The notes under the pieces are model-generated. The model was not told the origin of the DNA, did no database searches, and saw nothing but the letters and a program-made list of their open reading frames with translations. The translations under genes were made by a program, and so were the position numbers. Shown here piece after piece: positions 8,989 through 17,334 of a stretch of DNA of 64,000 nucleotides. Numbering within the stretch: position 1 is the first letter of the stretch; the number at the start of each line of letters is the position of its first letter. Source of the DNA: Pseudomonadota bacterium. Its GTDB lineage: Bacteria > Pseudomonadota > Gammaproteobacteria > Pseudomonadales > Pseudohongiellaceae. The stretch spans positions 120,498 through 184,497 of the forward strand of contig JAQCBT010000007.1 in the NCBI GenBank assembly GCA_027621405.1, in the 5' to 3' direction.

Positions 8989-9414
8989 TCACGGCTGCTG
9001 GTCGCAGCCTTGTTGTTGCGTCCGCAAGTACGCAATTATCATCCAGAGGTCGTCCTGCCCACCGGGAAAATTATTGCCAAATCCTACCATGCGGGTATTG
9101 GGCATTCCGGAAGTAACGATAGTAAATATGTCCTCGTTACTCCCACCGTACTTCCAGTGGCAGTCGAACAGGTCGACATCTTCGCCGGGTTCCGGTTCAT
9201 CGCCATGGCAAAAATTTGCACAGCTGCCCTGGAATAACAGCCGCCCCCTGGTCAGGGCTTCCTCATCCTGCAGGTAGGTGCTGAGCACGCCCTGTACCTC
9301 CTGCGGCGCCTCTACTGTCTCACTGCAAGCAGCCAACACACTCAGTGAAGCACAAAGCAGGAGACTTGGCCTGAAACCACGCGCACGAGCAATCGCGAAG
9401 AGAGAACGATGCAT
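8989..9414 (-). CDS. c-type cytochrome lipoprotein with CX3CH heme motif
   Basis: Small class I-like cytochrome c. The signal peptide ends with the lipobox LAAC (C30), predicting membrane anchoring on the periplasmic side. The expected CxxCH is replaced by C65-ANF-C69-H70, one residue longer than normal. The segment HWKYGGSNEDIFTIVTSGMP and M109 (NTRMVGFG) match the distal-ligand region of cytochromes serving PQQ or methanol-type dehydrogenases, so heme binding is likely despite the odd spacing. An extra cysteine (C85) precedes the WKYGG segment. It is transcribed toward the clpP-like gene. The partner enzyme is unknown; the PQQ dehydrogenase at 45.9 kb has its own heme domain. Confidence 0.85.
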   Translation of the reverse strand: MHRSLFAIARARGFRPSLLLCASLSVLAACSETVEAPQEVQGVLSTYLQDEEALTRGRLLFQGSCANFCHGDEPEPGEDVDLFDCHWKYGGSNEDIFTIVTSGMPNTRMVGFGNNFPGGQDDLWMIIAYLRTQQQGCDQQP

Positions 9415-9533
9415 TACTACAGCCCCTAGCCTCTGAATCCTGGACAGGGCCGAAATAGCCGCTGTCTGTTATCGCAAGTGAGTACCCGACCAATGATCGC
9501 TGTGGGGCAGATTAATCACAAACGAGAGCCTAA

Positions 9534-12068
9534 TCAACCACCGGTCGCCGCTGCTTCCTCGTCTGTGCTGTGCTCTGCTCCCAAGGGCTTGAAGGTGATC
9601 AATAGCTGGGGCAAAAGAGTCAATGAACCAGTCAGGGCCACAAGCATCGCTAGCGAAGTTAGCAGGCCGAACACGATGGTGGGTATGAAGTTCGACAATG
9701 CCAGTATAGAGAATCCGGCAACGATGGTCATGGAGGTAAAGTACATGGCGCGGCCGATGCTGTTATGGCAGAAGTACATGGTCTCGCGATAGTTACCCAG
9801 CCGAGGAAATTCCCGCTTGAAGCGATGCATATAGTGAATCGTATTGTCCACACCGATGCCGACTGAGATGGCGGCGATCGTGATGGTCATGATATCCAGT
9901 GGAATATTCAGCCAGCCCATGATGCCTAATACGAAGGCTGCCGCGATGGCGTTGGGAATGATGCACAGGATGGCAACGGACAATGATCGAAACAGGGTGA
10001 GGAACATCAGCATAATGGCGAGCATCACCACACCCAGGGTGAGGATCTGCGATTGGAACAGGCTCTGCAATACGTTGTTGTACATCACCAGTATGCCCGT
10101 GAGCCGCACCTGCTCGTCACTGAATCCGAACTCTTCTTCCACACCGGCCTCGATACGCTGCAGCAACTCATTGCGATTGAGGTCGGGCGCCGACTCGATG
10201 ACTCGTACGTTGAAGCGCGCCTGGTTGTCGTCGATGGAGATGAAGGGCGTGAGTACCGTTTCTTTCAACGTCTCCGGTATGCGGTTATAGAGAATGGCCC
10301 ACAGGAAACTGTCAATGGTCTCGTTGCCATTGAGCTTCTCGGCCAGCTGCACGATAGCACCGAAGGAAAGCACCTTGCCGGTCTGGCTGTCGTTGTCCAG
10401 GTATTCGTGTATGGCCTTGATCTGCTCCATCTTGGGCGCGGTAAACCAGTATGCATCGTCGCTGCCGCTGTCTCCGAAGCCGTCGTCGAATCCATCATCG
10501 AAACCGTCGTCGAAGTCATCGGCAAACCCGTCATCGACCCCAGTATCAGCGGTGATTGCTGGCTCCAGGTTGACGATCACGTCGAAGGACAGGGTGCCGC
10601 CAAGCTTATCGTCAAACAGGCGCATGCCCTGGTAGATCTCGGTACTCTCACGGAAATAGTCGATGAAGCTGTTCTCGACCCTGAGCTTGCCCAGACCAAT
10701 CACGCTGAATGCCAGTATCAATGCGTAAATTACGAGCACGTTGGCCTTCAACTTGTCGGTAGCCTTGGCCAGCATGCCAGTGAGATTCAGTTTCAGATTG
10801 GTGGAGTATTCAGACTCATCCTTCTTCAACATGCTCATGATGGAAGGGAACAGGGTAAACGCCACGATCATCGCTGTGGCTACCCCCATCATCATCATCC
10901 AGCCGAACGTGATAATTGGAAGAATGCCGCTCACCAGCAGCGAACCGAAGGCAACTGCCGTGGTCAGCGCCGTGTACAGACAGGGGCGGAACATGCTGAG
11001 CACGGAGTGGCGTAGCAGTTTGTCGTGATCGCTGTAGTGGCGCTTGGCGCGCAGCTCCCGGTAGCGCACCGTCAGGTGCACGGTGAGGGAGATAGTGATA
11101 ATCAACAACAGGGAAATAAAATTGGAGGACACCACCGTCACCCGCCAGTCCATTAGGCCCAACAGGCCCACCATGATGGTGCCGGCCACCGCGCAGCAGA
11201 TTAGCGGCATGGCCACCCAACGCACCCGCCGGAAGATCAGGCCCAGCGCAACGATGATCAGCAGAACAACGGCGATACTGAAGTTGTTCAGGTCCCCCTC
11301 AACGAATGTCACCAGGTCATCGGCAATCATGGGGGCGCCGCCGAGGTAGATCTGGGCTCCGTCCCGATAGCGATCCAGGATGCCGCGAATCTCTGCGATG
11401 GTCTGGTGCTGGCGGTCACCCGCCAGCACGCTGTATTCGGAATACTCTTCCTCGATGGACTGCAGCTCGGCCTGCTGCCCCGGGGTAATCTCCCCGCTCG
11501 CCTCGAGATTACGCAATTCGGTGCGTCGCGTTATCAAGCCGCGCGCCGTTTCATCAATCTCGAAACCCACCTGCATTCCGGCGGTTTCACCATCCGGGCT
11601 CAGCAGTGCATTCTGGAACACCGGGCTGGTCATGATCTCTTCCCGGGCGGCATCGAAATCCACTTCTTCATCGAGCAGGGTCAGGTAGTCTTCCGAGATG
11701 CCGGTGAGCGGTGTATCCGCGAAAATCGGCACATTGAGAATGCTGTCTACTGACTGCACACGTTCCACACCCAAAAGCTCTTCGCGCAGCGCCGCCAGCC
11801 GCTCAAGCTCACCACGGTCGAACAGCTCGCCGTCCGGTGTGTAGGCAACGATCACGGAATCTCGTGCGCCATAGCGCGCATTGATTTCCCGCGAAAATTC
11901 CAGGTCCGGATCATTCTCCAGCAACAGGGAGTCCGCCGAGGCATCGAGGCGGAAATTCTGCGCGTGGTAGGCAAAGAACGCGACTACCAGCAACAGGCTG
12001 GCTATGACCAGTACCGGCTTACCGAAGACCAGTTGACTGTAGAGACGGGCAGTAGGAGAAGACGACAT
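9534..12068 (-). CDS. MMPL/RND family exporter
   Basis: Inner-membrane transporter of the RND superfamily (MMPL/HpnN/patched-like), 844 residues. It has two repeats, each with one transmembrane helix, a large periplasmic domain and about five further helices; the first helix is near residues 18-36. A long soluble loop of the second half carries an unusual acidic stretch of repeated DDGF units (about residues 510-530). Proteins of this type export lipids, hopanoids or other hydrophobic compounds; the substrate here is unknown. A second MMPL protein is encoded at 17.3-19.6 kb. Confidence 0.9.
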   Translation of the reverse strand: MSSSPTARLYSQLVFGKPVLVIASLLLVVAFFAYHAQNFRLDASADSLLLENDPDLEFSREINARYGARDSVIVAYTPDGELFDRGELERLAALREELLGVERVQSVDSILNVPIFADTPLTGISEDYLTLLDEEVDFDAAREEIMTSPVFQNALLSPDGETAGMQVGFEIDETARGLITRRTELRNLEASGEITPGQQAELQSIEEEYSEYSVLAGDRQHQTIAEIRGILDRYRDGAQIYLGGAPMIADDLVTFVEGDLNNFSIAVVLLIIVALGLIFRRVRWVAMPLICCAVAGTIMVGLLGLMDWRVTVVSSNFISLLLIITISLTVHLTVRYRELRAKRHYSDHDKLLRHSVLSMFRPCLYTALTTAVAFGSLLVSGILPIITFGWMMMMGVATAMIVAFTLFPSIMSMLKKDESEYSTNLKLNLTGMLAKATDKLKANVLVIYALILAFSVIGLGKLRVENSFIDYFRESTEIYQGMRLFDDKLGGTLSFDVIVNLEPAITADTGVDDGFADDFDDGFDDGFDDGFGDSGSDDAYWFTAPKMEQIKAIHEYLDNDSQTGKVLSFGAIVQLAEKLNGNETIDSFLWAILYNRIPETLKETVLTPFISIDDNQARFNVRVIESAPDLNRNELLQRIEAGVEEEFGFSDEQVRLTGILVMYNNVLQSLFQSQILTLGVVMLAIMLMFLTLFRSLSVAILCIIPNAIAAAFVLGIMGWLNIPLDIMTITIAAISVGIGVDNTIHYMHRFKREFPRLGNYRETMYFCHNSIGRAMYFTSMTIVAGFSILALSNFIPTIVFGLLTSLAMLVALTGSLTLLPQLLITFKPLGAEHSTDEEAAATGG
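10476..10538 (-). repeat. In-gene tandem repeat coding for acidic DDGF units
   Basis: Within the MMPL gene, a TCGTCGAA/TCATCGAA-type 12-base unit is repeated about four to five times and encodes DDGF repeats (DDGFADDFDDGFDDGFDDGF). Such repeats can change copy number by slippage without breaking the frame. Confidence 0.8.
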
Positions 12069-12248
12069 GGAATATCTTAAGCAGGGTCAATTTAGGAGGC
12101 GCTCACTATACGCGTTTTCCCCGCGGTTTTCGATGACACCGCAGGGATGAGGCAAGCCCGCGCTCGACGCTTTGCGGCTTACCTGGTCCGACTCACCTCC
12201 CCTCTATTGTTCACGCAGCGCCCGGCGATTCAAGCAAGGCCCGGCGGA

Positions 12249-13268
12249 TCAGGGAGCATCCGGCGGATCTACTTCCAGGCGACGGGCACCGGCCAGGATT
12301 CCGGTGAAGGCATAGTTGCCTTCGTGGCAGGCATATTCATAGATCGACTCTCCCGCAGCACGGCGGTTCATGGCGATCTCGCCGGACCAGGGCCGGGTGA
12401 AAGTCGCCGGATCCTCAATAGTGAAACCGTATTTGATCTTGTCCGGACCAATCAGCTCGAACGTTTCCGTTACCACGGTCTGGTCGGAGCTACCCCGAAA
12501 ACTCTGTAGCGGATGGAAGTCGCGAGTCTTTACGACAAGGGTATCACCCTCCCAGTAACCCACCGAATCGCCCATCCACTTGTTGAAGTCGGTGTCGGGG
12601 TGATCCTTGCCCAGGGGAATGATGCGGGCATCGTGCACCATCTCCACCAGGATTACGACATGATCTCCGGTCTGCACGATCTGGTAATTGTTGTTGTACA
12701 TTACCGGCAGCATGGGTGGACCAGAGCTGGAGCCGAATGACAACAGGCAGCGCTCGCCCAGCGGACGCAGCTCGTAGCTGTCATAACTCTCCACGCCGGG
12801 TCGATTGCGAAACTCGCTTATCAGGGAATTGTTGCGAAACCCCTCTACCATGGGAATGCGACCGTCTTCCGGATCCACCACGATGGAAGTGCGATACTCA
12901 CCATTGATCTCTATGACATTGGTGCCGCGGTCGACCCAGAAATTATTGTAGCCCAGATCGGTGTTGCCATCTGTAGGCGGCGCGCGGTCGGGATCTGAGT
13001 CCGCTGACCGATTCTCGATATAGCGCCGCCAGCTCTCTTCCTGGGCGGCCGCCTCTTCGGCGGTAAAGAAGCCCTTGCTGCCCAGATCGGCGGGCCTCTG
13101 CAGAGGAGTCTGGGTTGCGTTGGTCCAGATGCCCTGTAGATCTGGTTTGCCGTCTGCCGTTCTCGGCATCGTCCATTCCTGGGCTACGCTGGTGCCCGCC
13201 GCCAGGCTTACTAGCAGGTATAGCAGGATTGCCGGGCGGTGTGCTCGTTTCGTGGATAATGGACTCAT
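12249..13268 (-). CDS. Secreted protein of unknown function (PDLQGIW family)
   Basis: Exported protein of 339 residues with a cleavable signal peptide (cleavage near SVAQE). The mature N-terminus carries the PRTADGKPDLQGIW motif that starts a widespread, uncharacterised family of secreted proteins common in marine proteobacteria and acidobacteria. No catalytic motif is recognised; the body is rich in W, Y and D and looks mostly beta. It lies downstream of nothing on the same strand; the upstream region to 13.6 kb is non-coding. The enzyme activity, if any, is unknown. Confidence 0.8.
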   Translation of the reverse strand: MSPLSTKRAHRPAILLYLLVSLAAGTSVAQEWTMPRTADGKPDLQGIWTNATQTPLQRPADLGSKGFFTAEEAAAQEESWRRYIENRSADSDPDRAPPTDGNTDLGYNNFWVDRGTNVIEINGEYRTSIVVDPEDGRIPMVEGFRNNSLISEFRNRPGVESYDSYELRPLGERCLLSFGSSSGPPMLPVMYNNNYQIVQTGDHVVILVEMVHDARIIPLGKDHPDTDFNKWMGDSVGYWEGDTLVVKTRDFHPLQSFRGSSDQTVVTETFELIGPDKIKYGFTIEDPATFTRPWSGEIAMNRRAAGESIYEYACHEGNYAFTGILAGARRLEVDPPDAP

Positions 13269-13612
13269 TGGGACTCTCCCGTATTACACTCTGGATCTTC
13301 GTGATTCGGCGCCTCGAAATGCGGTCCGGACACCGTCTTTTCCTGCTAAAAAAGCTTACTCCGATTAGCGCTATTGCTCAATCTGGGGCACGCCGATCCA
13401 CGGCCTCCACGGGATCAGCCGATTTAATCAGTTACTAACTTTTAGGAACTCGTTTTTACCCAGCTATATAGCTGATTTTAAAGGGTTATTCGGAACCGAG
13501 ATGGCATCAGGAAACGGCCGGTCAGAGTGTTCCCGGTAGTGCAACTTTCTGTGATTTCGATCAATACCGCAGTGGGCCGCCTGGGTGAATATTGCTACCA
13601 TTAACGGATGTC
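13269..13612. other. Non-coding stretch between divergent genes
   Basis: Probably holds promoters for the flanking divergent genes. A -10-like TACCAT with upstream TG occurs at about 13593-13600. No palindrome or RNA is recognised. Confidence 0.4.
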
Positions 13613-13705
13613 ATGATTAAGCAAATCGGGGCTCAACTCTTAATAGATGAAGGCCCTACAGACCCGGTAGAGCAGGATGTGCCCGGAGATGAATTTGAAA
13701 TTTGA
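13613..13705 (+). CDS. Possible 30-residue small ORF, unconfirmed
   Basis: ATG at 13613 to TGA at 13705 encodes an acidic peptide starting MIKQIGAQLL and ending GDEFEI. A GGA lies close upstream of the ATG. It sits 90 bases before the redoxin gene. Nothing else supports it, so it may be a leader peptide or chance. Confidence 0.22.
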   Translation: MIKQIGAQLLIDEGPTDPVEQDVPGDEFEI

Positions 13706-13794
13706 AAACCAGCACTTACTTTAAGCTGTATCTGGAACTGTTAATTGCCCGGCAGGGCCCCGATAGAAAGAGAAACGAAGCAAGGAGTCCATTG

Positions 13795-14391
13795 ATGAAG
13801 TCATTAGGCAAGGTACTCATTACCACCGCTGCATTGTTTACCGCCGTTTCCGCGCTGGCCGACGAGTGGTTGCGCTCTATTCCCGATTTTGAACTGACGG
13901 ACCAGAACGGCAAGGTCCATACCCTGGACGATTACAAGGATTACGACTTCGCCGTATTCTACGTGCAGGGAGTTGGCTGTCCGATCGCCCGCATCGCGGT
14001 GCCAAATTTCCGCGAAGTACGAGATGAGTTCGCCAGCAAGAACATAAGCTTCACCATGTTCAATTCCAACATCCAGGACAACCTGGCCCGCATCTCCCGG
14101 GAAGCTAACGAGTTCGGCATCGACTTTCCAATCATGAAAGACGAAGGTCAGAAACTGGCCAAGGCGCTGGGAGTTGAGCGTACCGCTGAGGTATTCGTGA
14201 TTAATCCGCGAACCCAGGAAGTTTTGTTCCGCGGCCCCATCAACGATCAGCTCGGCTACGAGACACAGCGCAATGAGGCCAGCGAACACTACCTGAAAGA
14301 TGCACTCAATAGTGTACTCGCCGGTGGTGTTGTCGACATGGACGACGTACCCGATTCGAAGGGTTGCCTGGTTGCGATATTCGATACCTGA
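13795..14391 (+). CDS. Exported redoxin-domain (peroxiredoxin-like) protein
   Basis: Thioredoxin-fold protein of 198 residues with a cleavable signal peptide (ATG at 13795 has AGGAG seven bases upstream; a longer frame from a TTG at 13702 would bury the signal). The likely peroxidatic cysteine is C62 in QGVGCPIAR at the start of the active-site helix; a second cysteine lies near the C-terminus (KGCLVA). The pattern matches redoxin domains that are often fused to copper monooxygenases, such as the protein at 27.6-29.3 kb, where the equivalent cysteine is serine. A clear terminator follows, so it is probably monocistronic. Confidence 0.85.
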   Translation: MKSLGKVLITTAALFTAVSALADEWLRSIPDFELTDQNGKVHTLDDYKDYDFAVFYVQGVGCPIARIAVPNFREVRDEFASKNISFTMFNSNIQDNLARISREANEFGIDFPIMKDEGQKLAKALGVERTAEVFVINPRTQEVLFRGPINDQLGYETQRNEASEHYLKDALNSVLAGGVVDMDDVPDSKGCLVAIFDT

Positions 14392-14421
14392 GCCACACCC
14401 TCTGTACCGATTTGAATAGTA

Positions 14422-14448
14422 ATGGGGAGACATGGTCTCCCCATTTTT
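14422..14448 (+). terminator. Rho-independent terminator after the redoxin gene
   Basis: A 10-bp stem ATGGGGAGAC / GTCTCCCCAT with loop ATG, followed by TTTT, 30 bases after the stop. Confidence 0.9.
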
Positions 14449-14729
14449 ATTGGGCGAAATTCACTAGCTGGACCCGTTTTCTGCTCAGCCTGTAGCTAAG
14501 CTGCGATCCAATTTCAGGATTTACAACTACACTGGAAAGATCGACCACGTGGACAGGCATCAGGTTCTATGGATTTTCACGGAAATGAGCCATTTCATTC
14601 GTGAAAGTTGTGGGAATCGAGAGCGAAATTATTTACCGCAGACATCCTAGGGATTTCACGAGTACAGAGGGGCAAATACCCGTGGTACGGTCAGCGCACC
14701 ATTAAATTAGCAGCTATGGAAATACTGCA
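14449..14729. other. Promoter-bearing gap before the response regulator gene
   Basis: A 7-bp inverted repeat TTTCACG...CGTGAAA (14575-14606, partly mismatched inner arms) could be a binding site. Nothing else stands out. Confidence 0.35.
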
Positions 14730-15347
14730 GTGATTCTCTCTCAAGAGGCAATACCGATCTATCTCGTCGACGATGACCCCGATCTTTCCGAGGCGTTGGC
14801 GATATACCTCAGACGCATCGGCTACTCACCTGTGCAGTTTCACAGCAGTGAAGAATTCCTGGCATTCGATGACTATGCCGAGATTGCTTGCGTCGTGCTG
14901 GACAATCACCTGCCGGGTCTGTCGGGATTGCAGGCACAACAGGAAATGATCAAGCGTGGTGTGGAACTGCCAATCATCTTCATGAGCGGCGAGAGCGGTT
15001 ACCAGGATATCGTGGACGCGGTTAAGAGTGGTGCGATTACCTTCCTGGAAAAACCCTTTTCCATGGAGAAATTCCAGTCATGTCTCGCCGAGGCTATTGA
15101 GGGTCACAAGGAGAAGCTGGCAAAGCTGGCCGCCCTGCACACAGCCAACGCAAAACTCGACGCCCTCACCTCAAGGGAACGGGAGATCTATGATTTCGGT
15201 ATCAAGGGATACTCCATCAAACGCATCGCTGAAGAATTGAACATCACCACCAGCACCGTGGAGTTCCACCGCAGCAACGTGTTGAAGAAACTGGATGTGA
15301 ACAGCTTCTCAGAGTTGATGGCGCGGGAAATAGACAAGCGTCAGTAA
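14730..15347 (+). CDS. FixJ/NarL-type response regulator
   Basis: Two-domain DNA-binding regulator of 205 residues. The receiver domain has the acidic pair in VDDDPD, the phospho-acceptor aspartate in VVLDNHLPG and the lysine in FLEKPFS. The C-terminal LuxR-type helix-turn-helix (LTSREREIYDFGIKG... TTSTVEFHRSNVLKKL) resembles FixJ. The start is GTG at 14730. No histidine kinase gene is adjacent (the hybrid kinase at 19.9 kb is 4.5 kb away and has its own receiver), so it is an orphan; the partner is unknown. Confidence 0.92.
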   Translation: MILSQEAIPIYLVDDDPDLSEALAIYLRRIGYSPVQFHSSEEFLAFDDYAEIACVVLDNHLPGLSGLQAQQEMIKRGVELPIIFMSGESGYQDIVDAVKSGAITFLEKPFSMEKFQSCLAEAIEGHKEKLAKLAALHTANAKLDALTSREREIYDFGIKGYSIKRIAEELNITTSTVEFHRSNVLKKLDVNSFSELMAREIDKRQ

Positions 15348-15370
15348 TAAACCTATTCACTTCCAATAAA

Positions 15371-15404
15371 AAAAGCCGCATGCGCTGTCGCGCCTGCGGC
15401 TTTC
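15371..15404. terminator. Bidirectional terminator between regulator and fpr
   Basis: AAAGCCGCA pairs with TGCGGCTTT (15372-15380 with 15395-15403), flanked by a run of A on the left and a T-rich right side. It can end both convergent transcripts. Confidence 0.85.
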
Positions 15405-15449
15405 TTCTTGTTTGCGTTTACACCAGGAGTCGGGTGCGCGACGCCAGTA

Positions 15450-16220
15450 TTACTCCACGAAGGCTCTTTCGATCACATAGTGCGCCTTGATGCCCTGACG
15501 GGACTCCTCAAAATTCCAGCCATCAAGAATTTTACAGCAGTCTTTCAACATGCTGGGGCTACCACAGATCATGAATCGATCCTGGGCGGGATCTGGCTTT
15601 GGCAGGTTCAAGTCATCGAACAGCTTGCCAGAAGTCATGAGGTGGGTAAGGCGCCCCTGGTTACGAAACTCTTCACGAGTCACCGTGGGGTAGTACAACA
15701 ACTTCTCGCGAACCTCTTCGCCAAAGAACTCGTTGTTAGGTAGCTCGTCCCTGAGCAAACTTTGATAGGCCAACTCGCTGACATAGCGCACACCGTGGGT
15801 CACGATGACGCGATCGAAGCGCTCATAGACTTCCGGGTCCTGCACGATGCTGATGAAGGGCGCGAGGCCTGTGCCGGTGCTGATCAGGTAGAGATTGCGA
15901 CCGGGTAACAAGTGATCGACGACGAGGGTACCGGTGGGCTTGCTGCTCACCAGTAGCTCGTCACCAACCTGGATATTCTGCAAACGGGAAGTCAGCGGGC
16001 CATTGGGCACCTTGATGCTGAAGAACTCCAGTTCTTCCTCGTAGTTGGGGCTGGCGATGCTGTAGGCACGCATCAGGGGCTTGCCTTCCACCTGCATGCC
16101 CAGCATCACGAAATGGCCATTCTCGAAACGCAGTGACTTGTCCCGGGTCGTGCGAAAGCTGAACAGGGACTCATTCCAGTGACGGACATCGGTAACGTTC
16201 TGGGTGGAAATACTGGCCAA
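15450..16220 (-). CDS. fpr: Ferredoxin--NADP+ reductase
   Basis: FAD enzyme moving electrons between NADPH and ferredoxin or flavodoxin, used in oxidative-stress defence and FeS cluster repair. The FAD motif is RAYSIASP and the NADP site STGTGLAPFIS; the C-terminus HYVIERAFVE is typical of bacterial subclass I Fpr. The start is a TTG with AGGAG six bases upstream. It diverges from a FinR-like LysR gene; in Pseudomonas putida FinR activates fpr, so the same control is likely here. Confidence 0.93.
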   Translation of the reverse strand: MASISTQNVTDVRHWNESLFSFRTTRDKSLRFENGHFVMLGMQVEGKPLMRAYSIASPNYEEELEFFSIKVPNGPLTSRLQNIQVGDELLVSSKPTGTLVVDHLLPGRNLYLISTGTGLAPFISIVQDPEVYERFDRVIVTHGVRYVSELAYQSLLRDELPNNEFFGEEVREKLLYYPTVTREEFRNQGRLTHLMTSGKLFDDLNLPKPDPAQDRFMICGSPSMLKDCCKILDGWNFEESRQGIKAHYVIERAFVE

Positions 16221-16323
16221 GGGTTACTCCTAAGGGCACCGGGCGTGGTGCAAGCAAGCTACAAGTGGCGGCAAGTCTAGCGTTCGGCCATATATCTGTG
16301 AAATTGATTATATTTATATTACT

Positions 16324-16340
16324 TATCTATTAGTTAGATA
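16324..16340. promoter_or_regulatory. Candidate LysR-type binding site between fpr and finR-like gene
   Basis: TATCTA-TTAGT-TAGATA is a 6-bp inverted repeat with a 5-base spacer and fits the T-N11-A rule of LysR regulators. It lies in the divergent intergenic region, in an AT-rich stretch that also suits promoters. Confidence 0.6.
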
Positions 16341-16369
16341 TAGAGGCCCTTTTCTCCTATACTCACGGC

Positions 16370-17260
16370 ATGCATTACACCCTCCACTACACCCTCAAAC
16401 AGCTCCAGGTTTTCCTCGCCGTGGCCAACCACGAGAACGTTAGCCAGGCTGCGGGAGAGCTGGCGATGTCCCAGTCCGCCGCCAGTACCGCACTCAAGGA
16501 ACTGGAACAGCGCTTCGATACCCGCCTGTTCGACCGGGTGGGAAAGCGGCTGCAATTGAACGAACAGGGTCAGCTGGTACGGCCAAGGGTTGTCGCCCTG
16601 CTGTCCCAGGCCCAGGAGTTGGAGGACCAGCTGCGCGAGCACTCCGGGATCGGCGAGCTCAAGGTCGGGGCCACCCTCACCATCGGTAACTACCTCGCCA
16701 TTGGCATCATGGCGGGATTCATGAATGAACATCCTGACGCACGGGTGCAACTGACCGTGGAAAACACCGCCGCCATCGCCCACAAGGTCCGTAACTTCGA
16801 ACTGGACCTGGGACTCATAGAGGGCGAGCTTCAGGATCCCGACCTGGAGGTCATCTACTGGCGCGACGATGAGCTGATCCCATTCTGCGCGCCTGACCAT
16901 CCGCTCGCGGGGAGAGGCAAGCTCAGTGAAGAAGACCTGCTGCACGTGGAGTGGATCGTCAGGGAACAGGGTTCCGGTACCCGGCAGGCATTCGACCGGG
17001 CTATGAGCGGTATTCTGCCCAACCTGAAGCTGCGGCTGGAACTGCAACACACCGAGGGCATCAAGCGCGCGGTCGAGGCAGGCCTCGGTGTCGGTTGCCT
17101 GTCTACACTTACCTTACAGGAAGCCTTCAGGCGCGGTTCGCTGGTACCATTGGCGGCGCCGCACAGGAACTGGCGGCGCAAGTTCTACTTTATACTCCAT
17201 GGTCAGAAATACCGTGGCGCCGGCGTCAGCAGCTGGATGCAGCATTGCCGCCGCACATAA
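16370..17260 (+). CDS. LysR-family regulator, FinR-like
   Basis: Transcription regulator of 296 residues. The N-terminal winged helix-turn-helix (about residues 9-65, with NVSQAAGELAMSQSAAS) is followed by a periplasmic-binding-protein-like effector domain. Divergent placement next to fpr is the arrangement of FinR in pseudomonads, which senses redox stress and induces fpr; this is why I call it FinR-like, but CysB/CbbR-type effectors cannot be excluded by sequence. Confidence 0.9.
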   Translation: MHYTLHYTLKQLQVFLAVANHENVSQAAGELAMSQSAASTALKELEQRFDTRLFDRVGKRLQLNEQGQLVRPRVVALLSQAQELEDQLREHSGIGELKVGATLTIGNYLAIGIMAGFMNEHPDARVQLTVENTAAIAHKVRNFELDLGLIEGELQDPDLEVIYWRDDELIPFCAPDHPLAGRGKLSEEDLLHVEWIVREQGSGTRQAFDRAMSGILPNLKLRLELQHTEGIKRAVEAGLGVGCLSTLTLQEAFRRGSLVPLAAPHRNWRRKFYFILHGQKYRGAGVSSWMQHCRRT

Positions 17261-17334
17261 AGGTCGCGTCCTGGAGACCCCTGTTTGCAGTGTGGCAAAT
17301 GAAAGCAGTATTAACGATCTGATTGCCTGAACCA

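Noticed and set aside
10053..11015. 320-codon plus-strand frame inside the MMPL gene
   Set aside because: Exact antisense shadow of a well-supported coding sequence with no family resemblance.
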